Shown piece by piece: positions 1-6,481 of a stretch of DNA of 32,393 nucleotides. The notes beneath the pieces are model-generated. The model was not told where the DNA came from, did not search any database, and saw only the letters and a list, made by a program, of their open reading frames with translations. Every line of letters begins with the position of its first letter. The first letter of the stretch is position 1. The DNA is from a virus. The stretch is from positions 1 through 32,393 of the IMG/VR virus record IMGVR_UViG_3300010389_000072. One strand, 5' to 3'. The position numbers were made by a program, and so were the translations under genes.

Positions 1-528
1 TTATTCGGGCGAGCGGGCAGGGGCCAGGCGGGCCAGCCGTCGAACATCGAAAACCCAACTGACCTGCGCGTTCCCGGCGCGATCATCAACGCGGCGCTTG
101 TAGGCGAGGGATTTGCAGCCGTCCTCCACGATGGCGCGGCGCACATCATTCAGGAAGCCGGCGTGGGTGACATGCATGGGCTCGACGGTGCGCGCCCGGC
201 CGGCCAGCTCCTTGCGGGTGATGTCCCAGCGCACGTCGAACACGATGAGTAGGTTTGGGTATAGGCGGGCGTATCGATGCCCGTCTTTGTCATTGAAGGT
301 GACAGCGTATTGGGGATCTATGCCGTAGAGGTCGTCGGCCAGGAATAGTGGGGTGCGGACTGACTTGAGGTCGGCGGGGATTGTGAGCAGTAGATCGTGG
401 CTGTATTTGTCTGTTGTCTTGGCCGGGTTTATTGCGGCGGTTATGCCGGCCAGGGCACTGTTATTGACGAACTGGATCTCTTGTTCTGCGCCGTGGGCGC
501 ACCATGCGGCTTTGTCTTCAGTGTCCAT
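1..528 (-). CDS. Hypothetical protein, 175 aa
   Basis: Complete leftward gene of 175 residues whose TAA stop lies on the first three bases of the window. It starts at ATG 528. I do not recognise the family. The protein is soluble-looking, with no membrane segment or signal peptide. It has an acidic N-terminus, a central part rich in hydrophobic beta-type segments and aromatics (LLIVFDVRW near residue 95), and a basic C-terminus. It is the last gene visible in the leftward cassette. The Shine-Dalgarno upstream is weak, and its start overlaps the end of the preceding 41-residue frame by 11 bp, so translational coupling is possible. It is the longest gene of the cassette and lacks the short motif its neighbours share. 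Confidence 0.8.
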   Translation of the reverse strand: MDTEDKAAWCAHGAEQEIQFVNNSALAGITAAINPAKTTDKYSHDLLLTIPADLKSVRTPLFLADDLYGIDPQYAVTFNDKDGHRYARLYPNLLIVFDVRWDITRKELAGRARTVEPMHVTHAGFLNDVRRAIVEDGCKSLAYKRRVDDRAGNAQVSWVFDVRRLARLAPARSPE

Positions 529-643
529 GTTCGACGGCCCGGTGCCTGTCGGTGCTTCGGCGCGGGTTTGTCCAGTAGTCGATCAGGTTGCCCCGATGCT
601 TGCTGTACTTGCGCCAGTTGAATCGGCCCCGATGTTTAGGCAC
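518..643 (-). CDS. Small basic hypothetical protein, 41 aa
   Basis: This frame begins at GTG 643 and ends at TGA 518. It overlaps the upstream 42-residue gene by 8 bp and the downstream 175-residue gene by 11 bp, the same overlap style as the rest of the cassette. A GGGAAG sequence lies about nine bases before the GTG. The product is strongly basic, with many Arg, His and Lys residues (it begins MPKHRGRFNWRKY), which could suit nucleic acid binding, but no known fold is recognised. A longer frame from ATG 709 exists but would run deep into the upstream gene, so the GTG start is preferred. It fills an otherwise unexplained 107-bp gap. It could be spurious. Confidence 0.45.
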   Translation of the reverse strand: MPKHRGRFNWRKYSKHRGNLIDYWTNPRRSTDRHRAVEHGH

Positions 644-764
644 TGAACGCGACTTCCCAGATGATGGTGTCTGCGATCTGGACGCATCGATGCCAGGGTA
701 GTTCGTCACCGTCGCCGTAGATGATTTCCGCGATGCGGGCGCGCAGTTTATTGAGTTCGTTCAT
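636..764 (-). CDS. Small protein of the tandem RIA/ADxII family, 42 aa
   Basis: ATG 764 to TAA 636 encodes 42 residues. The start overlaps the stop of the upstream 70-residue gene in an ATGA tetramer (761-764), a classic coupled arrangement. The sequence has LRARIAEIIYGDGDELPWHR near the N-terminus and QIADTII near the C-terminus. That is the same two-helix pattern seen in the genes at 970-1281, 1278-1487, 1480-1680 and 1673-1945. It is the shortest copy and lacks the Cys-rich tails found in some others. Similar motifs occur in many small actinophage proteins of unknown function. No enzymatic motif is visible. Confidence 0.7.
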   Translation of the reverse strand: MNELNKLRARIAEIIYGDGDELPWHRCVQIADTIIWEVAFSA

Positions 765-973
765 GTGGTGGCGGCGTGGAATCTTGACCAGAGTACGGGT
801 GGGCGGTTGCGCTCCTCTTGTTGTCTGCGGAGCTGGGTGAGGCGCTGTTGTTGCTGGATGGCGCGGCCAGCCCAGGCGATGGCTTCGGTGCCTGTGGCAA
901 ATGTTCGGCTTTGGTGTCGGCTAGTGGCGATCCATTGTCCGGTGGTGGGGTCTTTGGTGATCCGCAGTTTCAT
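761..973 (-). CDS. Hypothetical protein, 70 aa
   Basis: ATG 973 was chosen rather than the far upstream in-frame ATG 1165. GAGG sits seven bases before it, and it overlaps the upstream gene by exactly four bases (970-973); the longer frame would run on the wrong side of a well-supported gene. The N-terminal part (MKLRITKDPTTGQWIATSRH) reads like a small antiparallel beta unit, as seen in many short phage proteins. The second half is a predicted helix rich in Gln and Arg (RAIQQQQRLTQLRRQQEE) that could form a coiled coil or bind nucleic acid. No assigned family. The stop is coupled to the next gene through ATGA. Confidence 0.7.
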   Translation of the reverse strand: MKLRITKDPTTGQWIATSRHQSRTFATGTEAIAWAGRAIQQQQRLTQLRRQQEERNRPPVLWSRFHAATT

Positions 974-1281
974 TGATCGTCCTCGCGTAGGCATTCCAGG
1001 GCTTGGCAGGGTTTGCCGCATCGGTTGCAGTAGGGGGGTTTGTGGGGGTGCCAGTCTGTGATCCAGCGGGTTTTGAGTGTTTCGCCGGGGAGTCGGTGGG
1101 CTTTGAGGGCTTCGCCGCGTGTGTCGTAGAGGCTGCCGCCGTCTTCGTTGTCGAGGAGCCCCCATTCTTGGTGGAGGCCCAGCCGGTCGATGACTGCTTC
1201 TGCGATTTCTTCGCAGCGGTGTTCGGGGAGGTTGCAGTTGTCGTAGATGGCTTCAAATGCGATGCGGCGGGCGTCTTTCAT
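970..1281 (-). CDS. Paralogue-family protein with a Cys cluster, 103 aa
   Basis: ATG 1281 to TGA 970, with GGAAAG five bases upstream of the start and four-base overlaps with both neighbours. The N-terminal 40 residues carry the shared cassette motif: ARRIAFEAIYDN, then CEEIAEAVIDRLGL. The middle is acidic and the C-terminus contains CNRCGKPC followed by a further Cys (ALEC), a spacing consistent with a zinc knuckle. The function is unknown. The motif plus a metal-binding tail is typical of small early or accessory actinophage proteins, which may bind nucleic acids or host proteins; that role is inference only. Confidence 0.75.
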   Translation of the reverse strand: MKDARRIAFEAIYDNCNLPEHRCEEIAEAVIDRLGLHQEWGLLDNEDGGSLYDTRGEALKAHRLPGETLKTRWITDWHPHKPPYCNRCGKPCQALECLREDDQ

Positions 1282-1487
1282 TTGACTTTCCAGGGGGTGA
1301 CGTAGCGGTGGAGGGTTTGGTTGTCTTGGAATTGGCCGTCGATGTATGCGGTCACTGGTGTGCGGGTGCGTTCTTCCAGTTGGAGTTCTTTGATGACGGC
1401 TTCGGCTAGTTCTTCGTAGGTGGCTTCGCCGTATTTTTCTTCTGTTTGTTGCAGTGTGGCGGCGATGCGGTCGGATAGTTCAGTCAA
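1278..1487 (-). CDS. Paralogue-family protein, 69 aa
   Basis: The frame starts at TTG 1487; there is no in-frame ATG before the conserved motif. GGAAG lies about ten bases upstream, and the start overlaps the preceding gene's stop by 8 bp (1480-1487). The N-terminal half holds LSDRIAATLQQ and then YEELAEAVIKELQLEE, the clearest version of the cassette's shared two-helix pattern. The C-terminal 30 residues (TPVTAYIDGQFQ and onward) look like a short beta extension and contain no cysteine, unlike some sister genes. It ends in a four-base overlap with the 103-residue gene. Function unknown. Confidence 0.72.
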   Translation of the reverse strand: MTELSDRIAATLQQTEEKYGEATYEELAEAVIKELQLEERTRTPVTAYIDGQFQDNQTLHRYVTPWKVK

Positions 1488-1680
1488 TGTTGTTGCGCTT
1501 CCAGTTTGTGGTGTATCGGTGGCTGCATCGGCAGCCGTGTCGGGCGTCGGTGTTGCAGCCGAATTCTTTTGTGAGGTCGAGTTCCGCGAGGACTGCGTCG
1601 GTTAACCGCACAGCAGTTGCCATTGGCCGCTGGCCGTCTTCGTACAGCACGGCGGTGATGCGGTTCCGAATGTCACTCAT
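1480..1680 (-). CDS. Paralogue-family protein with Cys-rich tail, 66 aa
   Basis: ATG 1680 is chosen over ATG 1713 because a strong GGAGG lies seven bases upstream and it places the conserved motif (IRNRITAVLYEDG, then RLTDAVLAELDL) at the N-terminus as in the sister genes. The start overlaps the upstream stop by 8 bp. After the motif comes a segment with three cysteines and several histidines (CNTDARHGCRCSHRY), which could bind zinc. Function unknown. Its position between two copies of the same motif supports origin by local duplication. Confidence 0.72.
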   Translation of the reverse strand: MSDIRNRITAVLYEDGQRPMATAVRLTDAVLAELDLTKEFGCNTDARHGCRCSHRYTTNWKRNNID

Positions 1681-1945
1681 CGTCAGCCTCCAGTCCATTG
1701 CTCGCTTCTGCATGCTTGCGGGCGATCTGGCGCATGCGGCAGCCGGTGTTGACGCACGGGATGCCCAGGTCGAGTTCCGCGATCACCGCGTCGGCATCAG
1801 CCAAGAATGCCGCCCTGTCGATGCCGTCCCACGTTGCATCCCCGTAGCCCAAGTCGCGGCCTAATCGGCTGAACAGCACGGCGGCGACACGGTCACGCAG
1901 AGCCGCAGCGGCTTTGACCTCGCCCCATTCCCTCGCGCTACTCAT
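1673..1945 (-). CDS. Paralogue-family protein, 90 aa
   Basis: ATG 1945 to TGA 1673, with GGTGGGG a few bases upstream of the start. The shared motif is present but the two halves are spread by an insertion: ALRDRVAAVLFSRLGRD, then about fifteen extra residues, then FLADADAVIAELDLG. The C-terminus contains CVNTGC and several basic residues. The start overlaps the stop of the upstream 43-residue gene by 8 bp. No family with a known role is recognised. It is the most diverged member by length of the five-gene array. Confidence 0.75.
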   Translation of the reverse strand: MSSAREWGEVKAAAALRDRVAAVLFSRLGRDLGYGDATWDGIDRAAFLADADAVIAELDLGIPCVNTGCRMRQIARKHAEASNGLEADDE

Positions 1946-2069
1946 CGTCGCCCCACCTGGCCTTGTCGAGGGCCGCGAACACGCCCATCAGTACCGCCCC
2001 GAATTCCTCGCCGGTCTGGGCGGCGTCGAGCATTTCGGGGGTGGTCTTGGGATCTTCAGGGCTAGTCAT
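1938..2069 (-). CDS. Small acidic hypothetical protein, 43 aa
   Basis: ATG 2069 to TAG 1938. AAGGAG lies seven bases before the start, among the best ribosome binding sites in the leftward cassette. The product is acidic (MTSPEDPKTTPEMLDAAQTG at the N-terminus, then a hydrophobic stretch, ending in DDE). It overlaps both neighbours by 8 bp. It does not carry the RIA/ADxVI motif of the five genes after it. No domain is recognised. Given its size, confidence rests mainly on the ribosome binding site and the packing. Confidence 0.65.
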   Translation of the reverse strand: MTSPEDPKTTPEMLDAAQTGEEFGAVLMGVFAALDKARWGDDE

Positions 2070-2238
2070 TATCGTTCTCCTTGTTGTAGCCGATGAGGGC
2101 GAAAACCAGGAACGGCCATGTGTCGCAGGGGTTCCCGCCCCATTCCTTGACGAGCTGGGCGAATACTGGGGTTTCTTCGCACCAGCTATCGTGTTGGAGG
2201 AGGTAGGGGCTGCACCCGCACTCCCGTGGTTCCTTCAC
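2062..2238 (-). CDS. Cys-containing hypothetical protein, 58 aa
   Basis: The real start is taken as GTG 2238, which overlaps the upstream TGA in a GTGA tetramer (2235-2238). The in-frame ATG at 2439 would duplicate almost all of a well-supported upstream gene. The N-terminus has CGCS, then HDSWCEE and a later NPCDTW, so four Cys and one His could form a metal site. The second half is hydrophobic (FLVFALIGY), short for a membrane span. No strong Shine-Dalgarno is visible, so translation probably depends on coupling. Function unknown. Confidence 0.65.
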   Translation of the reverse strand: MKEPRECGCSPYLLQHDSWCEETPVFAQLVKEWGGNPCDTWPFLVFALIGYNKENDND

Positions 2239-2444
2239 GCCGGCTCGTATCTTTCGGCGTATTCTTTGCAGGACTTGAGGGTTCCTGCGACGAAGATGAT
2301 CTTGAGTGGGTCTTTGGTGTTGACTTTGAATGCGAGCATCCATCGTCCGGTGCCGGATTTCTTTTGGCAGAGGAAGTAGCCGGCGTCGGTTTTGGCTTCG
2401 TAGCGGAGGTAGCCGGGTTGGTTGGGTATCGATGTCCACTGCAT
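2235..2444 (-). CDS. Hypothetical protein, 69 aa
   Basis: ATG 2444 to TGA 2235, with GGAG eight bases upstream. It follows the first leftward gene with a single base between stop and start. The sequence alternates aromatic and charged residues (GYLRYEAKTDAGYFLCQKK, then MLAFKVNTKDP) in a pattern suggesting a small beta sheet, ending in a basic helix. No cysteine cluster or membrane segment is present. I do not recognise the family. Confidence 0.72.
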   Translation of the reverse strand: MQWTSIPNQPGYLRYEAKTDAGYFLCQKKSGTGRWMLAFKVNTKDPLKIIFVAGTLKSCKEYAERYEPA

Positions 2445-2445
2445 G

Positions 2446-2658
2446 TCAGAACTCCGGTCGGGTTTTGGCTACGACTACCCACCAGAGGCAGCAGTCTGGT
2501 GTGTAGTCATCGTTGAGGCTGAATCCGTAGCCGTCGTCGTTGACTTTGAGGACGGCCCAGGCTTCGGTTATGCAGTCCCAATACCAGAAGTCGCCTTCGT
2601 CATCTCGCCATATGTTGTTGCGGTGTTTTTTCTTGAGTTTGTAGACACGTTTTTTCAT
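2446..2658 (-). CDS. Hypothetical Trp-rich protein, 70 aa
   Basis: First gene of the leftward cassette, ATG 2658 to TGA 2446. The N-terminus is very basic (MKKRVYKLKKKHRNN) and the rest is rich in Trp, Tyr and Asp, with a beta-like pattern (DFWYWDCITEAWAVLKVNDD) and a CCLWWVVV segment. A basic tail on an aromatic beta unit could bind nucleic acid; this is inference. The GGGAG directly before the ATG is closer than usual, and a GGAG twelve bases away is the alternative. Its upstream region is the divergent gap shared with the late operon. Confidence 0.72.
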   Translation of the reverse strand: MKKRVYKLKKKHRNNIWRDDEGDFWYWDCITEAWAVLKVNDDGYGFSLNDDYTPDCCLWWVVVAKTRPEF

Positions 2659-2710
2659 GCTCCCTATTTTCTCCCGATGTGTCGGAGCTTCGGCGTGTCT
2701 GGCTGTAAGG

Positions 2711-2736
2711 TTGGCTAATGATTTCGCTGGTACAAT
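2711..2736 (+). promoter_or_regulatory. Candidate rightward late promoter (extended -10)
   Basis: TGGTACAAT at 2728-2736 is an extended -10 (TGn followed by TACAAT). TTGGCT at 2711-2716 resembles a -35, but the spacing of 14 is short, so the extended -10 may do most of the work. It lies in the divergent gap, 20 bases before the first rightward start. AGAGGAG follows at 2743-2749 as the ribosome binding site. ACAATTGT (2732-2739), overlapping the -10, is an 8-bp palindrome that recurs at 7823-7830. Confidence 0.5.
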
Positions 2737-2755
2737 TGTTTTAGAGGAGTTTCAT

Positions 2756-3028
2756 ATGATGTCCGCTACTGCTGATCACGATGTGCCAGTTGATCTTCGG
2801 GGCAACCGCTTGTCGCTTGAGCAGGTTAAGGACATGTTGCGCCATGATGTTGCTGAGTTGGCCCGGTTGCATGCGTTGAAGGCCGGCGATGATGCTCGCC
2901 GGGTGCGGGATCAGATTTGCATTCCGAATCGGCGTCTTCAGAATTTGTTGGCGATGTGGGAGCGGGCGCATGATCTTCATTGGGCTTGGTATAGGAAGAT
3001 GTTGAGTGAATCCGCCGACAGGGCTTGA
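2756..3028 (+). CDS. Hypothetical protein preceding terminase, 90 aa
   Basis: First gene of the rightward late operon. ATG 2756 and ATG 2759 are adjacent; AGAGGAG at 2743-2749 serves either, so the product has 90 or 89 residues. An in-frame upstream ATG at 2657 precedes the promoter and is rejected. The protein is mainly helical and charged (SLEQVKDMLRHDVAELARL, then VRDQICIPNRRLQNLLAMWE), with no membrane segment. I do not recognise it. Its position directly before the small terminase and a 23-bp overlap with that gene suggest a packaging-related or regulatory role, but that is context only. Confidence 0.7.
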   Translation: MMSATADHDVPVDLRGNRLSLEQVKDMLRHDVAELARLHALKAGDDARRVRDQICIPNRRLQNLLAMWERAHDLHWAWYRKMLSESADRA

Positions 3029-3377
3029 GGGGCGCGGTAGGGAGTTGTGGGATGCTGCCACAGCGGCCTCTGATTTCGACGCTGCTGGGCTTTTGCTTCT
3101 GGGTGAGGCGTGTCGGACGGTCGATATCATTGAGCGCCTCTCAGCGGCTTTGAGGTCGAATTCGCAGGAGTGGGTTCGGTTGGCTGAAGAGGCTGAGGTT
3201 GTGGCCGGCGGGGCGACGAAGATCCAGATCGTGGTCAATCCGCTACTGGGCGAGGTTAGGCAGCAGCGGATCGCTTTGCGGACGATGCTGGCGCACCTGA
3301 AATTGGGTGCGGTTGTTGAGAATACTGGCGAAGACTCTCCTATTGCGAAGTTGATGGAAGCCTTCAGCTTGGATTAG
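3006..3377 (+). CDS. terS: Terminase small subunit
   Basis: GTG 3006 opens a 123-residue frame; AGGAAG lies about eight bases upstream. The N-terminal pattern PPTGLEGRGRELWDAATA, followed by LLLLGEACRTVDIIERL, matches the usual start of actinobacterial phage small terminases, which form rings that bind viral DNA and present it to the motor. The remainder is a helical hairpin and a C-terminal QQRIALRTMLAHLKLG oligomerisation-type helix. It overlaps the previous gene by 23 bp and sits nine bases before the large subunit. Assignment rests on this pattern and on position; small terminases are poorly conserved. Confidence 0.8.
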   Translation: MNPPTGLEGRGRELWDAATAASDFDAAGLLLLGEACRTVDIIERLSAALRSNSQEWVRLAEEAEVVAGGATKIQIVVNPLLGEVRQQRIALRTMLAHLKLGAVVENTGEDSPIAKLMEAFSLD

Positions 3378-3386
3378 AGGACGGCT

Positions 3387-4967
3387 ATGCCTGTTGGCAC
3401 AAAGCCGGTGACCCGCAAGCAGTTCAAACTTGGCGAAGACAACGTCAATGTCGTTAACGGGGAACGTGTTGGTTCGCAGACCCCGACGAACTGTTGGGTT
3501 CCCGAATATGACCGATCAGTGGGTGATCGGTGCATAGAGTTTTTGGATGCTGTCGGGGTGAATCTTGATCCTTGGCAACGGTTTTGCTTGTCCGAGTCTC
3601 TGGGGTTGAGAACTGCCGGCGTGGGCGGGCGGGAGAAGTGGTCGGCCAAAGAGGTCGCGCTGCTAGTGCCGAGACAACAGGGCAAGACGGTGATCGTTGA
3701 GGCGCGGGAACTGTTGGGGCTGTTCCTACTTGGCGAGAAGTTGATCATTCATTCGGCGCAGTTGTTTCCGACAGCGAATGAGTCGTATCTGCGGATGTGC
3801 CGGTTGATTGAGTCTTGTCCAGAGCTGGACAGGATGGTTCACAAGAAGCGTTCTGGTAACAACAATGTCGGAATTGAGTTGAAGAATGGTTCTCGACTTT
3901 TGTACATGGCTCGCGGGCGTGATCCTGGCCGTGGGTTCAGCGGTGATCTAGTTGTCTTGGACGAGGCGTATTCCCTTGCCCCTGAGATGATCGGTGCTTT
4001 GGTGCCGGCGCTGTCGGCCCGCCCGAATCCTCAGATCTGGTATGCGTCCTCGACGGGGCATGAGGATTCTGATGTGTTGTTGAAGGCGCGGGATCGGGGT
4101 TTGGCGAACGAGCCCGGTATCGCTTTGTTTGAGTGGTGCGCTGAACCGGACTGCTCGTTGGATGACCGGGAGCAGTGGTATCGGGCGAATCCAGCTCTGG
4201 GCATCCGCTTGGAGGAGGATTACATCGAACTGGAGCGCCGTTCGATGTCGGATAAGGAGTTCGCTCGCGAGAGGCTTGGCTTGTGGGCTGAGTCGAAGAT
4301 CCACTCCCCCATCGATGAGGAGTTGTGGAGGTCGCTGTGCCGTTGTGGCGGTATGACGCATCCTGAGTGCCGCAAGGCCGGCCCGATGTCGGAGATCGCC
4401 TCTCAGACTGTGGTTTCTATCGATGCTTCTCCTGATCGTTCCTGGGCGACGGTGGCTTTGGCGGGCTACACAGCTAGCGGCGATAAGCAGGTTGAGATCA
4501 TTGAGGATGGGCGCGGGCTGTCGTGGTGTGTGGATGTGATTGAGAAGCTGTATTCGTCGCCGTCGAATCCTCCCCCGCTGGCGGTGTGTGTTCAGTCTGG
4601 GGCGCGGGCCGGGGCGCTGATACCGGAGATTGAGGCTCTGGGTGTTCGGGTGGTGCCGTTCGGCACGCGCGAGATCATGGGGGCCACTGGGTTCTTCTAC
4701 GACTCCTGCCAGGACGGCACTCTGGTGCATTTGGGTGATAAGTCTTTGGCGCAGGGGTTGTCGGGTGCCCGGCAGTACATGATCGGCGGGAAGGTTGGGG
4801 CCGGCGAGTACAACGGGTGGGGTTGGACGCGCAGTGACCCTACGGTGAATATCACCGGGGTTTGTGCTGTCACTTATGCGCTCTGGGGCTTGAACATGCT
4901 TAGGACTGAGGCGCTATCTGAACGTAAAAGCTATCAAGGGAAGCCGCGAGGTGGCCGCATATGGTGA
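3387..4967 (+). CDS. terL: Terminase large subunit (packaging ATPase-nuclease)
   Basis: 526 residues, a usual length. The N-terminal ATPase has the Walker A-like VPRQQGKT (94-101), Walker B DLVVLDE (187-193, Asp192 and Glu193) and the coupling motif SSTG (221-224). The C-terminal RNase H-like nuclease begins at VVSID, with Asp346 as the first metal ligand. At the places where related actinophage enzymes usually carry further acidic residues, this one shows VQSG (Gln403) and a TVNIT segment (Asn488), with Asp484 close by; see findings. It powers DNA translocation and cuts the concatemer, docking on the portal encoded next. Its last seven bases overlap the portal start. Confidence 0.95.
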   Translation: MPVGTKPVTRKQFKLGEDNVNVVNGERVGSQTPTNCWVPEYDRSVGDRCIEFLDAVGVNLDPWQRFCLSESLGLRTAGVGGREKWSAKEVALLVPRQQGKTVIVEARELLGLFLLGEKLIIHSAQLFPTANESYLRMCRLIESCPELDRMVHKKRSGNNNVGIELKNGSRLLYMARGRDPGRGFSGDLVVLDEAYSLAPEMIGALVPALSARPNPQIWYASSTGHEDSDVLLKARDRGLANEPGIALFEWCAEPDCSLDDREQWYRANPALGIRLEEDYIELERRSMSDKEFARERLGLWAESKIHSPIDEELWRSLCRCGGMTHPECRKAGPMSEIASQTVVSIDASPDRSWATVALAGYTASGDKQVEIIEDGRGLSWCVDVIEKLYSSPSNPPPLAVCVQSGARAGALIPEIEALGVRVVPFGTREIMGATGFFYDSCQDGTLVHLGDKSLAQGLSGARQYMIGGKVGAGEYNGWGWTRSDPTVNITGVCAVTYALWGLNMLRTEALSERKSYQGKPRGGRIW

Positions 4968-6481
4968 ATTACTACTCTGATGATGTTTGGCTTGATCAGC
5001 CTGGCGAGCCGGTTTCCTTTCCGCCGGAATCGAATGGCCGGGTGTTGTTGCGGTATTTGAACACTGAGTTGTTTCCGGCATTTGACCATGAGCGTCAGCG
5101 GATCAGGAAGCTGGAGGCTTGGGGTAACGGCCGGCAGCCAGAGGTGAGGCCGCTGAAGCGGAATACTGAGCGGGCGATCTTGCAGAGGATGGCCCGCACG
5201 CCGTGGATTCCGTTGATGGTTTCTACTTTCGCGCAGCAGATGATCGTGGATGGTTACCGGCGTGAGGGTGATCGGGAGAACCGCGAGGCGTGGAAGACGT
5301 GGGAATTCAACGATATGAAGGCCCAGCAGTTGTCGATCAATCGGGCGACGATGATCGCGGGCTATTCGTATCTGCGGGTGACCGATGGTGTGCGAATGGA
5401 TTCCGGCGAGGTTGTGCCGGCTGACGGCATGGAGGGCGAGCGGATGGCGGTGATGCGGGGGGTTTCCCCGGCCCGCTGCTACGCCCTGTATGCCGACCCG
5501 TTCGGTGATGAGTATCCAGAGTATGTGCTGGAGAAGCGGTTCGATGGGACGTGGCGCTGGTGGTTCAACGGTGACGCCTACCATGTGCTGTCCTTTGACG
5601 GCTCCCGGTTCAAGATTGTGGAGACTCGCGAGCATGATTACGGGGTTAATCCGTTCGTCCGCTACGTCAATCAGATCGACCTTGAGGGCAGGACTTGGGG
5701 TGAGGTCGAACCTGTTGTGGATCTTGCGGCCAGAATCGATAAGACTGCGTTTGATCGACTACTTGTGCAACATTTCAACAGCTTCAAGGTGCGGTGGGCT
5801 ACAGGACTTGAGCAGCCCGACACCGAAGAGGAAGTGCAGCAGGACAAGATAAGGATTGCTAACGAGGACATCCTGATCGCTTCGGATGTGCAGGCGAAGT
5901 TCGGCACGCTGGATGAGACTTCGATGGGCGGGTTCATCGATGCCTATCGGAATGATCTTGAGGCGTTCACTGCTGTGGCGCAGTTGCCGCCGAATCTGAT
6001 CAGCCAGGTGGTCAATGTCGCCGCTGATGCTCTTGACGGTGCCCGCAGGCAGACTTACCAGAAGCTGTTTGAGAAGCAGACGATCATGGGTAGCAGGCAC
6101 GCGCAGGCGTTGCGTTTGGCGGCGCATATTGAGGGCCGCGAGGAGGACGCGAACGACTTTTCCGCGCGTGTGCATTGGCAGGATGTTGAGGTTCGTTCGC
6201 TGTCTCAGTTCGCTGATGCTTGGGGCAAGATCGTTGATCAGTTGGGTGTTCCGAAGTGGGCGGCGTGGCCGAAGATTCCTGGCGTTGATCAGGCGGAAGT
6301 GCAGGAGTGGCAGGAGCATTGGGACGACGACGATCCGCTGATCCAGTACTTGAGGGAAATGGATGTGAAACCTGCTGCCCGGCCGGCCAGTCCTGCTGGG
6401 TCTGTGATGGATGGCCGGGGCGGGCCGAATTCGACGGCGAATCAGCCACGGGTGAACAACAGGACGGGGCTGGCTAGTTGA
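4961..6481 (+). CDS. Portal protein (SPP1 gp6-like)
   Basis: ATG 4961, inside the last codons of terL, opens 506 residues, a typical portal length. The protein forms the dodecameric ring at the capsid vertex through which DNA enters and to which the connectors attach. Family features seen are the Trp-containing N-terminal helices (WIPLMVSTFAQQMIVDGY), a central YADPFGDEYPEYVLEKR beta segment, and a long helical crown region with many Gln and Asp residues. The last 40 residues are low complexity, rich in Pro, Gly and Asn. Placement between large terminase and a MuF-like protein is canonical. The TGA is shared with the TTG start of the next gene. Confidence 0.93.
   Translation: MVNYYSDDVWLDQPGEPVSFPPESNGRVLLRYLNTELFPAFDHERQRIRKLEAWGNGRQPEVRPLKRNTERAILQRMARTPWIPLMVSTFAQQMIVDGYRREGDRENREAWKTWEFNDMKAQQLSINRATMIAGYSYLRVTDGVRMDSGEVVPADGMEGERMAVMRGVSPARCYALYADPFGDEYPEYVLEKRFDGTWRWWFNGDAYHVLSFDGSRFKIVETREHDYGVNPFVRYVNQIDLEGRTWGEVEPVVDLAARIDKTAFDRLLVQHFNSFKVRWATGLEQPDTEEEVQQDKIRIANEDILIASDVQAKFGTLDETSMGGFIDAYRNDLEAFTAVAQLPPNLISQVVNVAADALDGARRQTYQKLFEKQTIMGSRHAQALRLAAHIEGREEDANDFSARVHWQDVEVRSLSQFADAWGKIVDQLGVPKWAAWPKIPGVDQAEVQEWQEHWDDDDPLIQYLREMDVKPAARPASPAGSVMDGRGGPNSTANQPRVNNRTGLAS

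Noticed and set aside
518-709. Longer version of the 41-residue gene from ATG 709
   Set aside because: It would overlap most of the 42-residue paralogue gene; the GTG 643 start has a better ribosome binding site and overlap.
3948-4730. 260-codon reverse open frame opposite the large terminase
   Set aside because: Arg/His-rich shadow of the terminase nuclease region, with no supporting motif.
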